Part shown: piece after piece, positions 1-8,117 of the stretch | Numbering within the stretch: the first letter of the stretch is position 1 | Layout of the letters: every line of letters begins with the position of its first letter | From: Dysgonomonas sp. ZJ279 | Lineage (GTDB): Bacteria; Bacteroidota; Bacteroidia; Bacteroidales; Dysgonomonadaceae | Length of the DNA stretch: 55,324 bases | Assembly (NCBI RefSeq): GCF_011039205.1 | Contig: NZ_JAAKEL010000022.1 | Coordinates: 1-55,324, forward strand | Direction: 5' to 3' | Program-made: the position numbers and the translations under genes | Notes under the pieces: model-generated | What the model was told of the DNA's origin: nothing | What the model saw: the letters and a program-made list of their open reading frames with translations, nothing else | Databases searched by the model: none

Positions 1-454
1 GTTTTAGATGTCGCAAATTTGGATTTGACGATTTAGTCATACTTATCGCTTGCGGTCTACATAATTTTAGAATTTCAATTTCTCTGATTATTAGTCATAT
101 ATAACTTTATTGAATATAATGTCTAATACGTTCTTTTATTTAAATAATAATTTCAAATATATGTATATTAATAATTAGTAATAATATAGTTATATATTAT
201 TACTAATACTCTAAATATATATTTATATATATGGTATCGGATTGTGTATTAGAAACAGTAGTAGAGTTAGTCTTATATTGTGTCAGGTATTGAGTATCCC
301 AAAAGATACTCAGAATACTACTACAAACCCACATTTAAAATAAGCACATCTCCCAGTATAAAAACAATAATAATATATTGATAAACGATAAATATTTATA
401 TATTTGTAATCGATAAATCTTTGATTAAACTGTAATGACCAATTAATAATCATT
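1..454. other. AT-rich leader without a recognisable gene
   Basis: No convincing coding frame is visible. The most structured part is a nested dyad: TGAGTATC (291-298) pairs with GATACTCA (305-312) across a 6-base loop, and further out AGTAGTA (257-263) pairs with TACTACT (316-322). It lies 140 bases upstream of the DUF2975 gene and could be the terminator of a gene to the left or a leader hairpin. There is no T-run after it, so the role is open. Confidence 0.4.
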
Positions 455-934
455 ATGAAAAAAATTTCAACAATATTTCTTCAGGTAGTCGTTGTCCTCA
501 TTGGCATTGTGGCACTTGTGCTTTTGATTTGGCTTCCTTTAACTGAGGGTAGAGCCACAAACTTAGACTTGTTTAGCATTTACTTAGATCCGTTCATCTT
601 GTATGGATACGCGGCATCAATCGCTTTTTTTGTTGCTCTGTATAAGGCGTTCAAATTACTTGGATACATTGGACAAGATAAAGTCTTCTCATCAAACTCT
701 GTTATGGCTTTAAAGAGTATAAAGTATTGTGCAATCATACTAAGCATTTTAATTGTAATGGCAGGGCTATACATAAGAATATTCCATAATAAAGAGGATG
801 ATCCTGCGGGTTTTCTTGCCATCTGTATCATGACTACTTTTGTTTGTATCATAATTGGCGCTGCCGCGGCTGTATTTGAAAAAATCTTACAAAATGCCGT
901 AGATATGAAATCTGAAAATGACTTAACAATTTAA
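455..934 (+). CDS. DUF2975 family small membrane protein
   Basis: A 159-residue protein with four hydrophobic segments (about residues 8-30, 44-66, 90-110 and 120-143), matching the four-helix layout of DUF2975 membrane proteins. The family has no assigned reaction. Its members are typically encoded next to a short Cro/C1-type regulator, as here: the next gene starts 13 bases downstream, with its ribosome binding site overlapping the stop. The pair is probably co-transcribed, and the membrane protein may work with the regulator in sensing or stress adaptation, but that is inference from pairing alone. The start is ATG at 455. No catalytic residues can be recognised. Confidence 0.75.
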   Translation: MKKISTIFLQVVVVLIGIVALVLLIWLPLTEGRATNLDLFSIYLDPFILYGYAASIAFFVALYKAFKLLGYIGQDKVFSSNSVMALKSIKYCAIILSILIVMAGLYIRIFHNKEDDPAGFLAICIMTTFVCIIIGAAAAVFEKILQNAVDMKSENDLTI

Positions 935-947
935 AGAGGAAAAGAAA

Positions 948-1154
948 TTGGCAATTATAATCAACATAGATGTGATGCTCGCAAAGCGAAAGATGAGTGT
1001 TACTGAGCTTACCGAGAAAGTTGGAATAACTATGGCTAATATTTCAATATTGAAAAATGGAAAAGCAAAGGCAATCCGACTATCAACTTTGGAGGCAATT
1101 TGCAAGGCATTAGAATGTCAGCCAGGAGATATCATAGAATATAGAGTCGACTAA
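948..1154 (+). CDS. XRE/Cro-type HTH regulator (YozG-like)
   Basis: A 68-residue protein that is almost entirely one helix-turn-helix domain. The recognition part reads KVGITMANISILKNGKAKAI, followed by the LEAICKALECQPGDIIEY ending typical of short YozG-like regulators. The start is TTG at 948, fixed by the purine-rich AAAGAGGA ribosome binding site at 933-940; no in-frame ATG precedes the conserved domain. It lies 13 bases after the DUF2975 gene and probably controls that small operon. DNA target and signal are unknown. Confidence 0.8.
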   Translation: MAIIINIDVMLAKRKMSVTELTEKVGITMANISILKNGKAKAIRLSTLEAICKALECQPGDIIEYRVD

Positions 1155-1326
1155 TTATTATATAATATTTATATATGCTATGGGCTTGCGTATAGCAATC
1201 TGTATATAATTATGTATTAGATCGTATTGTTTATAGAATACGCTGAATGATACTCGAATAAAGGAAATTTGATAAAAAGGAACTAAATTATAAAATATTT
1301 GCAGGCACATTCGTTTTTTAATTTCA

Positions 1327-1334
1327 TAACTTTG
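1327..1334 (+). promoter_or_regulatory. Bacteroidota -7 box for panB-topB
   Basis: TAACTTTG matches the TAnnTTTG -7 consensus of the Bacteroidota primary sigma factor. A TTTG at 1298-1301 could be the -33 element, though the 25-base spacing is longer than usual. The predicted leader before the panB ATG at 1377 is about 35 bases. Confidence 0.5.
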
Positions 1335-1376
1335 CCGCAAGTTTATCTATAGATAGCTAATATAAAAAACAAAGTT

Positions 1377-2195
1377 ATGTCAACATACACAGAAGACAAC
1401 CGTAAGGTTACAACACGCCGCCTTATCGAAATGAAAGAGCGTGGCGAAAAAATATCGATGCTTACAGCCTACGATTATTCGATGGCATCTATTATCGATC
1501 AGGCCGGAATGGACGTTATCTTAGTCGGCGATTCGGCATCGAACGTAATGGTGGGTAATGTTACCACTATACCGATGACTATGGAGCAAATGATTTATCA
1601 TGGTCGTTCAGTTGTAAATGGTGTAAAGCGTGCATTGGTGATTGTCGATATGCCATTCGGCACATGTTCGGGCGATCCTCTTAAATCGTTGGAATATGCA
1701 ATCCGCATGATGAAAGAAACCGGAGCAGATGCTTTAAAGATCGAAGGTGGTGAAGAAATTATTCCCGATATAAAGAAAATTATCGATGCCGGTATCCCTG
1801 TTATGGGACACTTGGGTCTTATGCCTCAATCCATCAACAAATATGGTACTTACAATGTGAGGGCAAAAGATAAAGGTGAGGCTGATAAATTGATAAAAGA
1901 TGCTTTGCTGTTGCAAGAAGTTGGTTGCTTCGGTATGGTACTCGAGAAAATTCCATCCGACTTGGGAAAAGAAGTTTCTGAACAGTTATTTATCCCCACT
2001 ATTGGTATCGGTGGTGGATCTCATACCGATGGTCAGGTGCTTGTTATGCACGATATGCTAGGTATAAATAAAGACTTCTCCCCTAAATTTCTTCGTCGTT
2101 ATGCCGATCTGCATACAGTTATAAAAGATGCTGTTGAGAATTATATCAAAGATGTGAAGACTTCGGATTTTCCGAATGCGAATGAAAGTTATTAA
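1377..2195 (+). CDS. panB: 3-methyl-2-oxobutanoate hydroxymethyltransferase
   Basis: PanB transfers a hydroxymethyl group from 5,10-methylenetetrahydrofolate to 2-oxoisovalerate, making ketopantoate, the first committed step of pantothenate and CoA synthesis in the cytoplasm. The 272-residue length is normal for the family. The TIM-barrel signature residues are visible: D52 in LVGDSAS and D91 in VIVDMPFG (the Mg-binding aspartates), K121 and E123 in ALKIEGG, and E190 in [15 protein letters not shown] is also intact. It is followed 16 bases later by topB and is probably co-transcribed with it, although the two functions are unrelated. No other pantothenate gene is in the window. Confidence 0.95.
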   Translation: MSTYTEDNRKVTTRRLIEMKERGEKISMLTAYDYSMASIIDQAGMDVILVGDSASNVMVGNVTTIPMTMEQMIYHGRSVVNGVKRALVIVDMPFGTCSGDPLKSLEYAIRMMKETGADALKIEGGEEIIPDIKKIIDAGIPVMGHLGLMPQSINKYGTYNVRAKDKGEADKLIKDALLLQEVGCFGMVLEKIPSDLGKEVSEQLFIPTIGIGGGSHTDGQVLVMHDMLGINKDFSPKFLRRYADLHTVIKDAVENYIKDVKTSDFPNANESY

Positions 2196-2211
2196 TCCAT
2201 AAACAGTATAG

Positions 2212-4287
2212 ATGAAAGTTTGTATAGCCGAAAAACCAAGTGTTGCACGCGAAATAGCCACAGTTTTAGGAGCAAATGCCCGACGCGACGGATATTTCGA
2301 AGGTAACGGTTATCAGGTAACATGGACTTTCGGACACTTTTGTACGCTTAAAGAACCGCATGAATACGCTCCCCAATGGAAGCGATGGTCATTGGATCTC
2401 CTGCCTATGATACCGCCACGTTTTGGTATTAAGCTACTCGAAAACGATGGGGTTGTTAAACAATTTGCCGTAATAGAACAATTGATGGCAGCAGCCGATG
2501 AGGTGATTAACTGCGGTGATGCGGGACAAGAAGGAGAACTCATTCAGCGGTGGGTGATGCAGAAGGCTAATTGCAAATGTCCTGTTAAACGTCTGTGGAT
2601 TTCCTCACTGACGGAAGAGTCTATTCGCGAAGGCTTTCAGAAATTAAGAGAACAATCGGAGTTCGACAAACTATACGAAGCAGGATTATCCCGTGCCATT
2701 GGCGACTGGTTGCTCGGTATGAACGCAACCCGCCTTTATACAGTGAAGTACGGACAAAACAGATCAGTGTTATCTATTGGGCGTGTGCAAACGCCTACAT
2801 TAGCATTGATCGTTAACCGTCAGTTAGAGATTGAAAACTTTGTTCCCGAACCATACTGGGAATTGAAAACCATATATCGTGAAACTACTTTTTCGGCTAC
2901 CAAAGGGCGTTTTTCGACACAAGAAGAGGGTGAGAAGTTTCTCGAAGAAATAAAACAAGCTGACTTTGAGGTAACAGATGTTACTACAAAAAAAGGGGAG
3001 GAGCTACCCCCTCGTTTGTTCGACTTAACAGCCTTGCAGGTAGAGTGTAATAAGAAATTTGCTTTCTCGGCAGAGGATACGTTAAAGACCATCCAGACGC
3101 TCTACGAAAAGAAACTGACCACTTACCCACGTGTGGATACTACCTATCTGAGTGATGATATGTATCCTAAAGTTCCCGCTATTTTGCGAGGATTGGCAGG
3201 GTATGAAGAACTGGTAAAACCATTACTTACAGACAAGATAAAGAAATCGAAGAAGGTATTCGACAACAGTAAAGTGACGGATCACCACGCTATTATCCCC
3301 ACAGGCGTACGAGCTAACAATGTTTCTGATAACGAACGTAAGGTTTACGATCTTATCACACGCCGTTTTATAGCCGTCTTTTACCCTAATTGTAAAATAT
3401 CTACAACAACGGTGTTGGGCGAAGTAAATAAGGTTGAATTTAAAGTAACGGGCAAACAAATACTCGATCCGGGATGGCGTGTAGTATTCGACAAATCGAA
3501 TAATCAGGATGATGACGAAGCAGATAAAGAAGACGATAATATTCTTCCTGCTTTCGAAAAAGGCGAAACAGGGCCTCATGAACCGGCATTGAATGAGAAA
3601 TGGACGCAACCGCCTAAATTCTATACTGAGGCGACTTTGTTGCGGGCAATGGAAACAGCAGGTAAGCTTGTCGATAACGATGAGCTTCGTGATGCTTTGA
3701 AAGAGAATGGTATAGGTCGCCCATCTACTCGTGCGGCTGTAATCGAAACACTTTTCAAACGTAACTATATACGTAAAGAGCGAAAGAATCTTCTTGCTAC
3801 ACAAACAGGAGTGGAATTGATTGGTACGATTAAAGAAGAGCTTCTTAAATCGGCTGAACTGACAGGTCTTTGGGAAAAGAAACTGCGCCAGATAGAGAGG
3901 AGCGAATACGATCCCCGTCAGTTTATAGACGAACTCAAAGATATGCTTACCCAGATAGTTGCCAATGTGAAAAGCGATTGGGGAAGTAGAATCACAATAG
4001 AAGAAGCTGTAAAGGAAGAGGTGAAAGAGGCTAAGCCTAAGAAGAAATCCCCTCCTAAAGAAAAGAAACCAAAGGCTGAAAAGAAAACGGTTGAAGCAAA
4101 AATAGAAAAAGTTGAAGCGGCACCATTAATTTGTCCGCTTTGCAAAAAAGGAACTATTCTGAAAGGTAAGTCGGCTTATGGCTGCTCCGAATGGAAAAGC
4201 GGTTGTACTTTCAGATTGAATTTCGATGGTACAGTTGAGAATTTATCCGATGAAGAACTGAGAGGTGTATTGAATAAGCAACTGTAA
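2212..4287 (+). CDS. topB: DNA topoisomerase III (type IA)
   Basis: A 691-residue type IA topoisomerase that relaxes negative supercoils and decatenates DNA through a 5'-phosphotyrosine link. The Toprim domain opens the protein (AEKPSVAREIATVLG), SIGRVQTPTLALI lies near residue 190, and the active-site tyrosine is Y305 in TYPRVDT. A lysine/glutamate-rich linker (about 600-635) leads to a C-terminal zinc finger with CPLC and a later Cys pair (about 641-667). This is the length and order of chromosomal Bacteroidales TopB proteins, not the shorter copies often seen on conjugative elements. It begins 16 bases after panB. Confidence 0.93.
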   Translation: MKVCIAEKPSVAREIATVLGANARRDGYFEGNGYQVTWTFGHFCTLKEPHEYAPQWKRWSLDLLPMIPPRFGIKLLENDGVVKQFAVIEQLMAAADEVINCGDAGQEGELIQRWVMQKANCKCPVKRLWISSLTEESIREGFQKLREQSEFDKLYEAGLSRAIGDWLLGMNATRLYTVKYGQNRSVLSIGRVQTPTLALIVNRQLEIENFVPEPYWELKTIYRETTFSATKGRFSTQEEGEKFLEEIKQADFEVTDVTTKKGEELPPRLFDLTALQVECNKKFAFSAEDTLKTIQTLYEKKLTTYPRVDTTYLSDDMYPKVPAILRGLAGYEELVKPLLTDKIKKSKKVFDNSKVTDHHAIIPTGVRANNVSDNERKVYDLITRRFIAVFYPNCKISTTTVLGEVNKVEFKVTGKQILDPGWRVVFDKSNNQDDDEADKEDDNILPAFEKGETGPHEPALNEKWTQPPKFYTEATLLRAMETAGKLVDNDELRDALKENGIGRPSTRAAVIETLFKRNYIRKERKNLLATQTGVELIGTIKEELLKSAELTGLWEKKLRQIERSEYDPRQFIDELKDMLTQIVANVKSDWGSRITIEEAVKEEVKEAKPKKKSPPKEKKPKAEKKTVEAKIEKVEAAPLICPLCKKGTILKGKSAYGCSEWKSGCTFRLNFDGTVENLSDEELRGVLNKQL

Positions 4288-4354
4288 TCATATTCTATCT
4301 ATAACCTATAAATACAATCAATAGGCAATCTCCCGATATAGAGAATACACATAC

Positions 4355-4362
4355 TATCTTTG
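4355..4362 (+). promoter_or_regulatory. -7 box for trhO; excludes an upstream TTG start
   Basis: TATCTTTG matches TAnnTTTG and ends exactly where an in-frame TTG (4360) would otherwise extend the next gene. Transcription should begin about 7 bases downstream, so translation should start at the ATG at 4396. Confidence 0.55.
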
Positions 4363-4395
4363 CATTTTATTTATAATCATTCTAATTTATATAAA

Positions 4396-5427
4396 ATGCA
4401 ATTATATAATACATTAAGTGCTGATGATAGAGCCAAACTCATCGACGAAGCCGGACTTCAACGGCTGACATTGTCTTTTTATACCTATGCACAGATAGCA
4501 GACCCCCAACAATTCAGAGACGAACTATTTATTCGCTGGAGCCAGTTAGATGTACTTGGTCGTATCTATGTAGCCCACGAAGGTATCAATGCTCAACTCT
4601 CATTGCCTGCACCCAATTTTGCGGCATTCAAGGAATTTCTTGATACTTATTCGTTCATGAAGGACATCAGATTGAATGTTGCTGTGGAGCATGATAATAA
4701 ATCGTTCCTTAAGCTAAAAGTGAAAGTCAGAGACAAGATAGTAGCAGATGGTTTGAATGATGATACATTCGACCCAACTGATATTGGCATACACCTCAAA
4801 GCCAAAGACTTTAACCGAATGATGGAAGATCCCGATACGATTGTGATCGATATGCGTAATCATTACGAAAGCGAGATAGGTCATTTCACAGGAGCTATTA
4901 CTCCCGATGTCGATACATTCCGCGAATCGCTGCCTATCATCGACGATCAACTAAAAGATTATAAGGATAATAAGAATCTACTGATGTATTGTACCGGTGG
5001 CATTCGTTGCGAGAAAGCGAGTGCTTACTTCAAACATAAGGGTTTCAAGAATGTCTATCAACTCGAAGGCGGAATAATAGAATATACCCGACAAGTAAAA
5101 GCCGAAGGATTAGACTCTAAGTTTATAGGTAAAAATTTCGTATTCGACAATCGTTTGGGCGAACGTATTACAGAAGATGTAATTGCCCATTGTCATCAGT
5201 GTGGTAAACCTTGCGATACACATACCAACTGTTTGAACGATGGTTGTCACTTACTCTTTATACAGTGCGACGAATGTGCTGATAAAATGAAAGGCTGTTG
5301 TTCCGATACATGCAAGGAAATTGTATCTTTGCCCGAAGAACAACGAAAAGATTTACGAAAAGGTAAGCACAACGATGCTATGATTTTCAAGAAAGGTAAA
5401 TCGAAAAGTCTTTTGTTTAAAGTATAA
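4396..5427 (+). CDS. trhO: tRNA uridine 5-hydroxylase, rhodanese family
   Basis: TrhO (YceA family) catalyses oxygen-dependent hydroxylation of U34 in certain tRNAs, leading to ho5U-derived wobble modifications. From the ATG at 4396 it is 343 residues. An N-terminal acylphosphatase-like region is followed by a rhodanese domain with its active cysteine in MYCTGGIRCEKAS (C199) and a Cys-rich C-terminal region (HCHQCGKPC, CLNDGC, CDECADKMKGCC) that probably binds zinc. An upstream TTG at 4360 is rejected because it lies inside the promoter box. The Nudix gene starts 2 bases after the stop, so the two are likely co-transcribed. Confidence 0.9.
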   Translation: MQLYNTLSADDRAKLIDEAGLQRLTLSFYTYAQIADPQQFRDELFIRWSQLDVLGRIYVAHEGINAQLSLPAPNFAAFKEFLDTYSFMKDIRLNVAVEHDNKSFLKLKVKVRDKIVADGLNDDTFDPTDIGIHLKAKDFNRMMEDPDTIVIDMRNHYESEIGHFTGAITPDVDTFRESLPIIDDQLKDYKDNKNLLMYCTGGIRCEKASAYFKHKGFKNVYQLEGGIIEYTRQVKAEGLDSKFIGKNFVFDNRLGERITEDVIAHCHQCGKPCDTHTNCLNDGCHLLFIQCDECADKMKGCCSDTCKEIVSLPEEQRKDLRKGKHNDAMIFKKGKSKSLLFKV

Positions 5428-5429
5428 TT

Positions 5430-5954
5430 ATGCACGAAGAAATCTTCCCCCTTGTCGATGAGACGGGCAATGTTATCGGGCAAGCACCACGGAGTGTTTG
5501 TCACAATGGTTCTAAAGTGTTACATCCTGTTATTCACTTGCATATCTTCAATTCCGAAGGTAAGCTGTTTCTTCAAAAGCGTTCTGCTAAGAAAGATGTA
5601 CAGCCCAACAGGTGGGATTCATCCGTAGCAGGACATATCGATTTGAACGAGACAGCCGAGATCGCTGCTGTTCGCGAAGCATGGGAAGAATTGGGCTTGA
5701 AAGATATAGATCCTCATTTTATTACCAAATATATTATCGAAACGGATATAGAACGCGAATTGAGTTACTGTTTCTACATTATTTACGATGGGGATTTCAA
5801 TATTGATAACGATGAGGTATCGGATGGTCGTTTTTGGACTATTGATGAGATAAGGTCGCAACTGGGTAAAAATATCTTCACTACAAACTTTGAATTGGAT
5901 TTCAATGGCTTTCTGAATCAGGGTGTAGAATCACTCATTTCTCAATATATTTAA
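5430..5954 (+). CDS. Nudix hydrolase (isopentenyl-diphosphate isomerase-like)
   Basis: A 174-residue Nudix protein. The Nudix box is complete between G68 and L90: GHIDLNE, then REAWEELGL, fitting GX5EX7REUXEEXGU. The N-terminus (FPLVDETGNVIGQAPRSVCH) and the segment NRWDSSVAGHI resemble the Nudix group annotated as isopentenyl-diphosphate delta-isomerase-like or YfcD-like. Those proteins usually lack proof of isomerase activity and may hydrolyse nucleotide diphosphate derivatives. It sits 2 bases after trhO and is probably translated from the same mRNA. Substrate unknown. Confidence 0.85.
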   Translation: MHEEIFPLVDETGNVIGQAPRSVCHNGSKVLHPVIHLHIFNSEGKLFLQKRSAKKDVQPNRWDSSVAGHIDLNETAEIAAVREAWEELGLKDIDPHFITKYIIETDIERELSYCFYIIYDGDFNIDNDEVSDGRFWTIDEIRSQLGKNIFTTNFELDFNGFLNQGVESLISQYI

Positions 5955-6040
5955 TAGCGTTAATTTGTTAAATGTTAGATATTTAACTATTAGTTCGAAA
6001 GAATTAATATATTAAAGAAATAATGTTTAAGAATTAATTC

Positions 6041-6048
6041 TATTTTTG
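6041..6048 (+). promoter_or_regulatory. -7 box upstream of the DUF4468 gene
   Basis: TATTTTTG fits TAnnTTTG and lies 33 bases before the ATG at 6082, after the end of the Nudix gene. Confidence 0.45.
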
Positions 6049-6081
6049 TCTTCCTTTATAAACTAAACACCTAACATTACT

Positions 6082-6693
6082 ATGAAAAAATTACTGTTTA
6101 TTATTTTATTTTCATTCGGATTTATTGGATTCTGCAACTCTCAGTCAAAAGAGTTGATGGAAAAATTTGAAAGCGATAAATCAATGTACACAATTGATGG
6201 AAAGAACATAGTTGTATCAAAAGTTATAGATAACGTACCCGGTACAAAAGACGAAATTTACATTAAAACAAAGAACTTTTTCGCTCGAAATTACAAAGAC
6301 GCTAACTCTGTACTACAAACTGATGACAAAGAATCAGGTGTAATAATAGGCAAAGGAAGTTTTCCGGAATTGAAAGAATGGACCGATCTATTTGGAACAA
6401 AGAGCCTCCTAAGTGCTTATCACATACTTAGAGTAGATATTAAAGATGGACGAATTAGGGTTATTTGTAGTGCAGACGAATGGTTTTTATATAAGGTTAC
6501 TGGAAAAGGAGCTAGGTCGTCTGATGAAGGTTACATTATAGATTATGCGCCATTTACCAATAAAAGGTTTGTTGATAAAGGTAAGCAAACAGAGGCTTTT
6601 ATTAATTTAGTGGGTAGTATGAATGCGACAATAGATTCGTTAGAAAAATCCATTAAAGATGGTGCATTAAAACAAGAAACTGACGAATGGTAA
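6082..6693 (+). CDS. Secreted DUF4468-domain protein
   Basis: A 203-residue protein with an N-terminal signal peptide (MKKLLFIILFSFGFIGFCNS, cleavage likely near residue 20-22). The body resembles DUF4468, a TBP-like fold common in Bacteroidales envelope proteins: a strand-rich segment with IVVSKVIDNVPGTKDEIY, then GVIIGKGSF and YHILRVDIKDGRIRVIC. No catalytic residues are recognisable, and the family has no known activity. It is a single-gene unit with its own promoter box and a very strong terminator 43 bases downstream. A periplasmic or surface location is inferred from the signal peptide. Confidence 0.75.
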   Translation: MKKLLFIILFSFGFIGFCNSQSKELMEKFESDKSMYTIDGKNIVVSKVIDNVPGTKDEIYIKTKNFFARNYKDANSVLQTDDKESGVIIGKGSFPELKEWTDLFGTKSLLSAYHILRVDIKDGRIRVICSADEWFLYKVTGKGARSSDEGYIIDYAPFTNKRFVDKGKQTEAFINLVGSMNATIDSLEKSIKDGALKQETDEW

Positions 6694-6736
6694 ACCATCG
6701 TTTGAAAATCGTCTGATATATTAGTTTCAATCTAAA

Positions 6737-6773
6737 CAGCCCTCCAAAGCTATAACATAGCTTTGGAGGGCTG
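6737..6773 (+). terminator. Strong intrinsic terminator after the DUF4468 gene
   Basis: CAGCCCTCCAAAGCTAT (6737-6753) and its exact complement (6757-6773) form a perfect 17-bp stem with a 3-base loop, followed by TTTATT. Confidence 0.9.
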
Positions 6774-6816
6774 TTTATTAACTGAAAGTTTATTGTTTTA
6801 TCTATTCGTTTATTAA

Positions 6817-6968
6817 TGAAGTCGTCTTGACTTTTTGTTTTTCGTATTATTTTGTCATCCTGATGAACGAAGGATCTCGGTTAGGAGATGCTTCCCCATC
6901 GTTTAGCATGACAAAGAGAGTACAAAACAAATAAAAAGAAAATATTTTGAAAAGTCAAGACGACTTCA
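6817..6968. repeat. Nested inverted repeat element, copy A
   Basis: A 152-bp noncoding unit bounded by a perfect 19-bp inverted repeat, TGAAGTCGTCTTGACTTTT (6817-6835) and its complement (6950-6968). Inside are TTTGTCAT (6851-6858) and ATGACAAA (6908-6915) around a core with CCTGATGAACGAAGGATCTC. The core matches copy B at 7327-7469. It looks like a small non-autonomous repeat of the REP/MITE type; no transposase is next to it. Confidence 0.7.
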
Positions 6969-6983
6969 ATATAAAAATATCTA

Positions 6984-6991
6984 TATATTTG
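6984..6991 (+). promoter_or_regulatory. -7 box upstream of the small membrane protein gene
   Basis: TATATTTG fits TAnnTTTG and lies 37 bases before the ATG at 7029, just past repeat copy A. Confidence 0.45.
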
Positions 6992-7028
6992 TGAAGTGAA
7001 GATATTAATTTAATAATGTATAGATAGT

Positions 7029-7283
7029 ATGGAAAATTTAGAGCAATTTCCTCAAAGGAATACGTCTGTTGTAAGTATTGGCGATTGGATCATCACTATG
7101 ATTCTGATGCTTATCCCTGTAGTTAATATAATAATGCTTTTTGTATGGGCTTTTGGTGGTGGCACTGCCGAGAGTAAATCCAACTGGGCAAAGGCCAGCT
7201 TGATCTTTATGGTCATCGGTATTGTGTTAACAGTTGTTTTCTGGGGCGCATTTGCGGCTACAATAGCCAGTTCGATGAATTGA
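7029..7283 (+). CDS. Small two-helix membrane protein
   Basis: An 84-residue protein with two hydrophobic segments (about 18-42 and 55-80) separated by a short charged loop (GTAESKSNWAK). I do not recognise a named family. The soluble N-terminus (MENLEQFPQRNTSV) and short C-terminus suggest an inner-membrane hairpin. It has its own TAnnTTTG promoter box and is isolated between the two nested repeats. The start is the ATG after TAGATAGT; an intact, membrane-type composition argues that it is a real gene. Function unknown. Confidence 0.6.
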   Translation: MENLEQFPQRNTSVVSIGDWIITMILMLIPVVNIIMLFVWAFGGGTAESKSNWAKASLIFMVIGIVLTVVFWGAFAATIASSMN

Positions 7284-7326
7284 TCGCTCCTTCTGATAAG
7301 CCCAGAATAAAGAAATATACATAAGG

Positions 7327-7469
7327 GTGTGTCATAAGTAAAAGTGCACTGCCAAAGTGTTAAACTCTTTTGTCATTCTGAACGAAGTGAAGAATCCTAA
7401 CTCTCGATAAGAGATCTTTTTCTCCGTTAGGAATGATAGAATTTTGTAAAAAAATTACTTGTGACACAC
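7327..7469. repeat. Nested inverted repeat element, copy B
   Basis: The outer arms are GTGTGTCATAAGTAA (7327-7341) and TTACTTGTGACACAC (7455-7469), with one mismatch in 15. The inner arms are TCATTC (7373-7378) and GAATGA (7431-7436). The core TTTGTCATTCTGAACGAAG resembles copy A, but the outer arms are unrelated. With copy A it fills most of the non-genic DNA between 6694 and 7774. The rest of 7470-7774 is AT-rich with nothing else recognisable. Confidence 0.65.
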
Positions 7470-7774
7470 TCTCTTTTTTATCATAGTATGTGTGAGTTTG
7501 ATATAAGAAAAGAAAGAGTAACTAATAAAATTCCGAAGAACTCGTTATACCAAATTGAAAGGAAGGATCTGTATTTTTGGTTAAAAACATGAGGAAATAG
7601 CTTGAATCAGCCATAACATTCTTATCATAAATTACATCTTGTTACACCTTAAATTGCTTATATATAAAATATTATATATTTATTACCTCTCACATTGATG
7701 GGAGGGTATTGCTTGGGCTGTTATATTGGAATACTTTTACACCCACTCTTACATAATATACTAATTCTAACACT

Positions 7775-7984
7775 ATGGAAATAAAAAGACTATTTTTAAT
7801 AATGACACTGCTTGGCGGATTACTATTCTGCTTGTCGTCTTGCGATAAGCTAGGAGACGATGAATCGGATTCAGGTGGAAGTGGTGGTGATAGACCCAAA
7901 CCGCCGAGTATAAATGACTTAGTGATTACGGATACGTTATCTATGGAAATAGAAAGAGATAGCATAATAATCCATAACTTATGA
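7775..7984 (+). CDS. Small putative lipoprotein
   Basis: A 69-residue protein with a lipoprotein signal: a basic start (MEIKRLF), a hydrophobic stretch and a lipobox LSSC with the lipidated cysteine at about residue 23. The mature part is acidic and glycine-rich (DDESDSGGSGGDRPKPP), the spacer type seen after the lipobox in exported Bacteroidota lipoproteins. No domain is recognised. It could be a truncated remnant of a longer lipoprotein, since only about 45 mature residues remain. The next gene also encodes a lipoprotein, 134 bases downstream. Confidence 0.5.
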   Translation: MEIKRLFLIMTLLGGLLFCLSSCDKLGDDESDSGGSGGDRPKPPSINDLVITDTLSMEIERDSIIIHNL

Positions 7985-8117
7985 ATAATGTGCTATCAAT
8001 AGTTTTATAATTCAGTCACATCAAACTAAGGATTATTAAACTTAATAGATGAAAAACAAATAATAATTTCTGTTAAAGAGTTTCAAAATAGCATGCTTTA
8101 GACATAACTATCGATTT

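Noticed and set aside
3223-3804. A 193-residue minus-strand frame inside topB
   Set aside because: It lies entirely opposite a well-supported topoisomerase gene, has no recognisable domain and an unnatural Cys/Phe/Ile-rich composition.
4360-4395. N-terminal extension of trhO from TTG 4360
   Set aside because: The TTG is the end of the TATCTTTG promoter box, so it would not be in the transcript.
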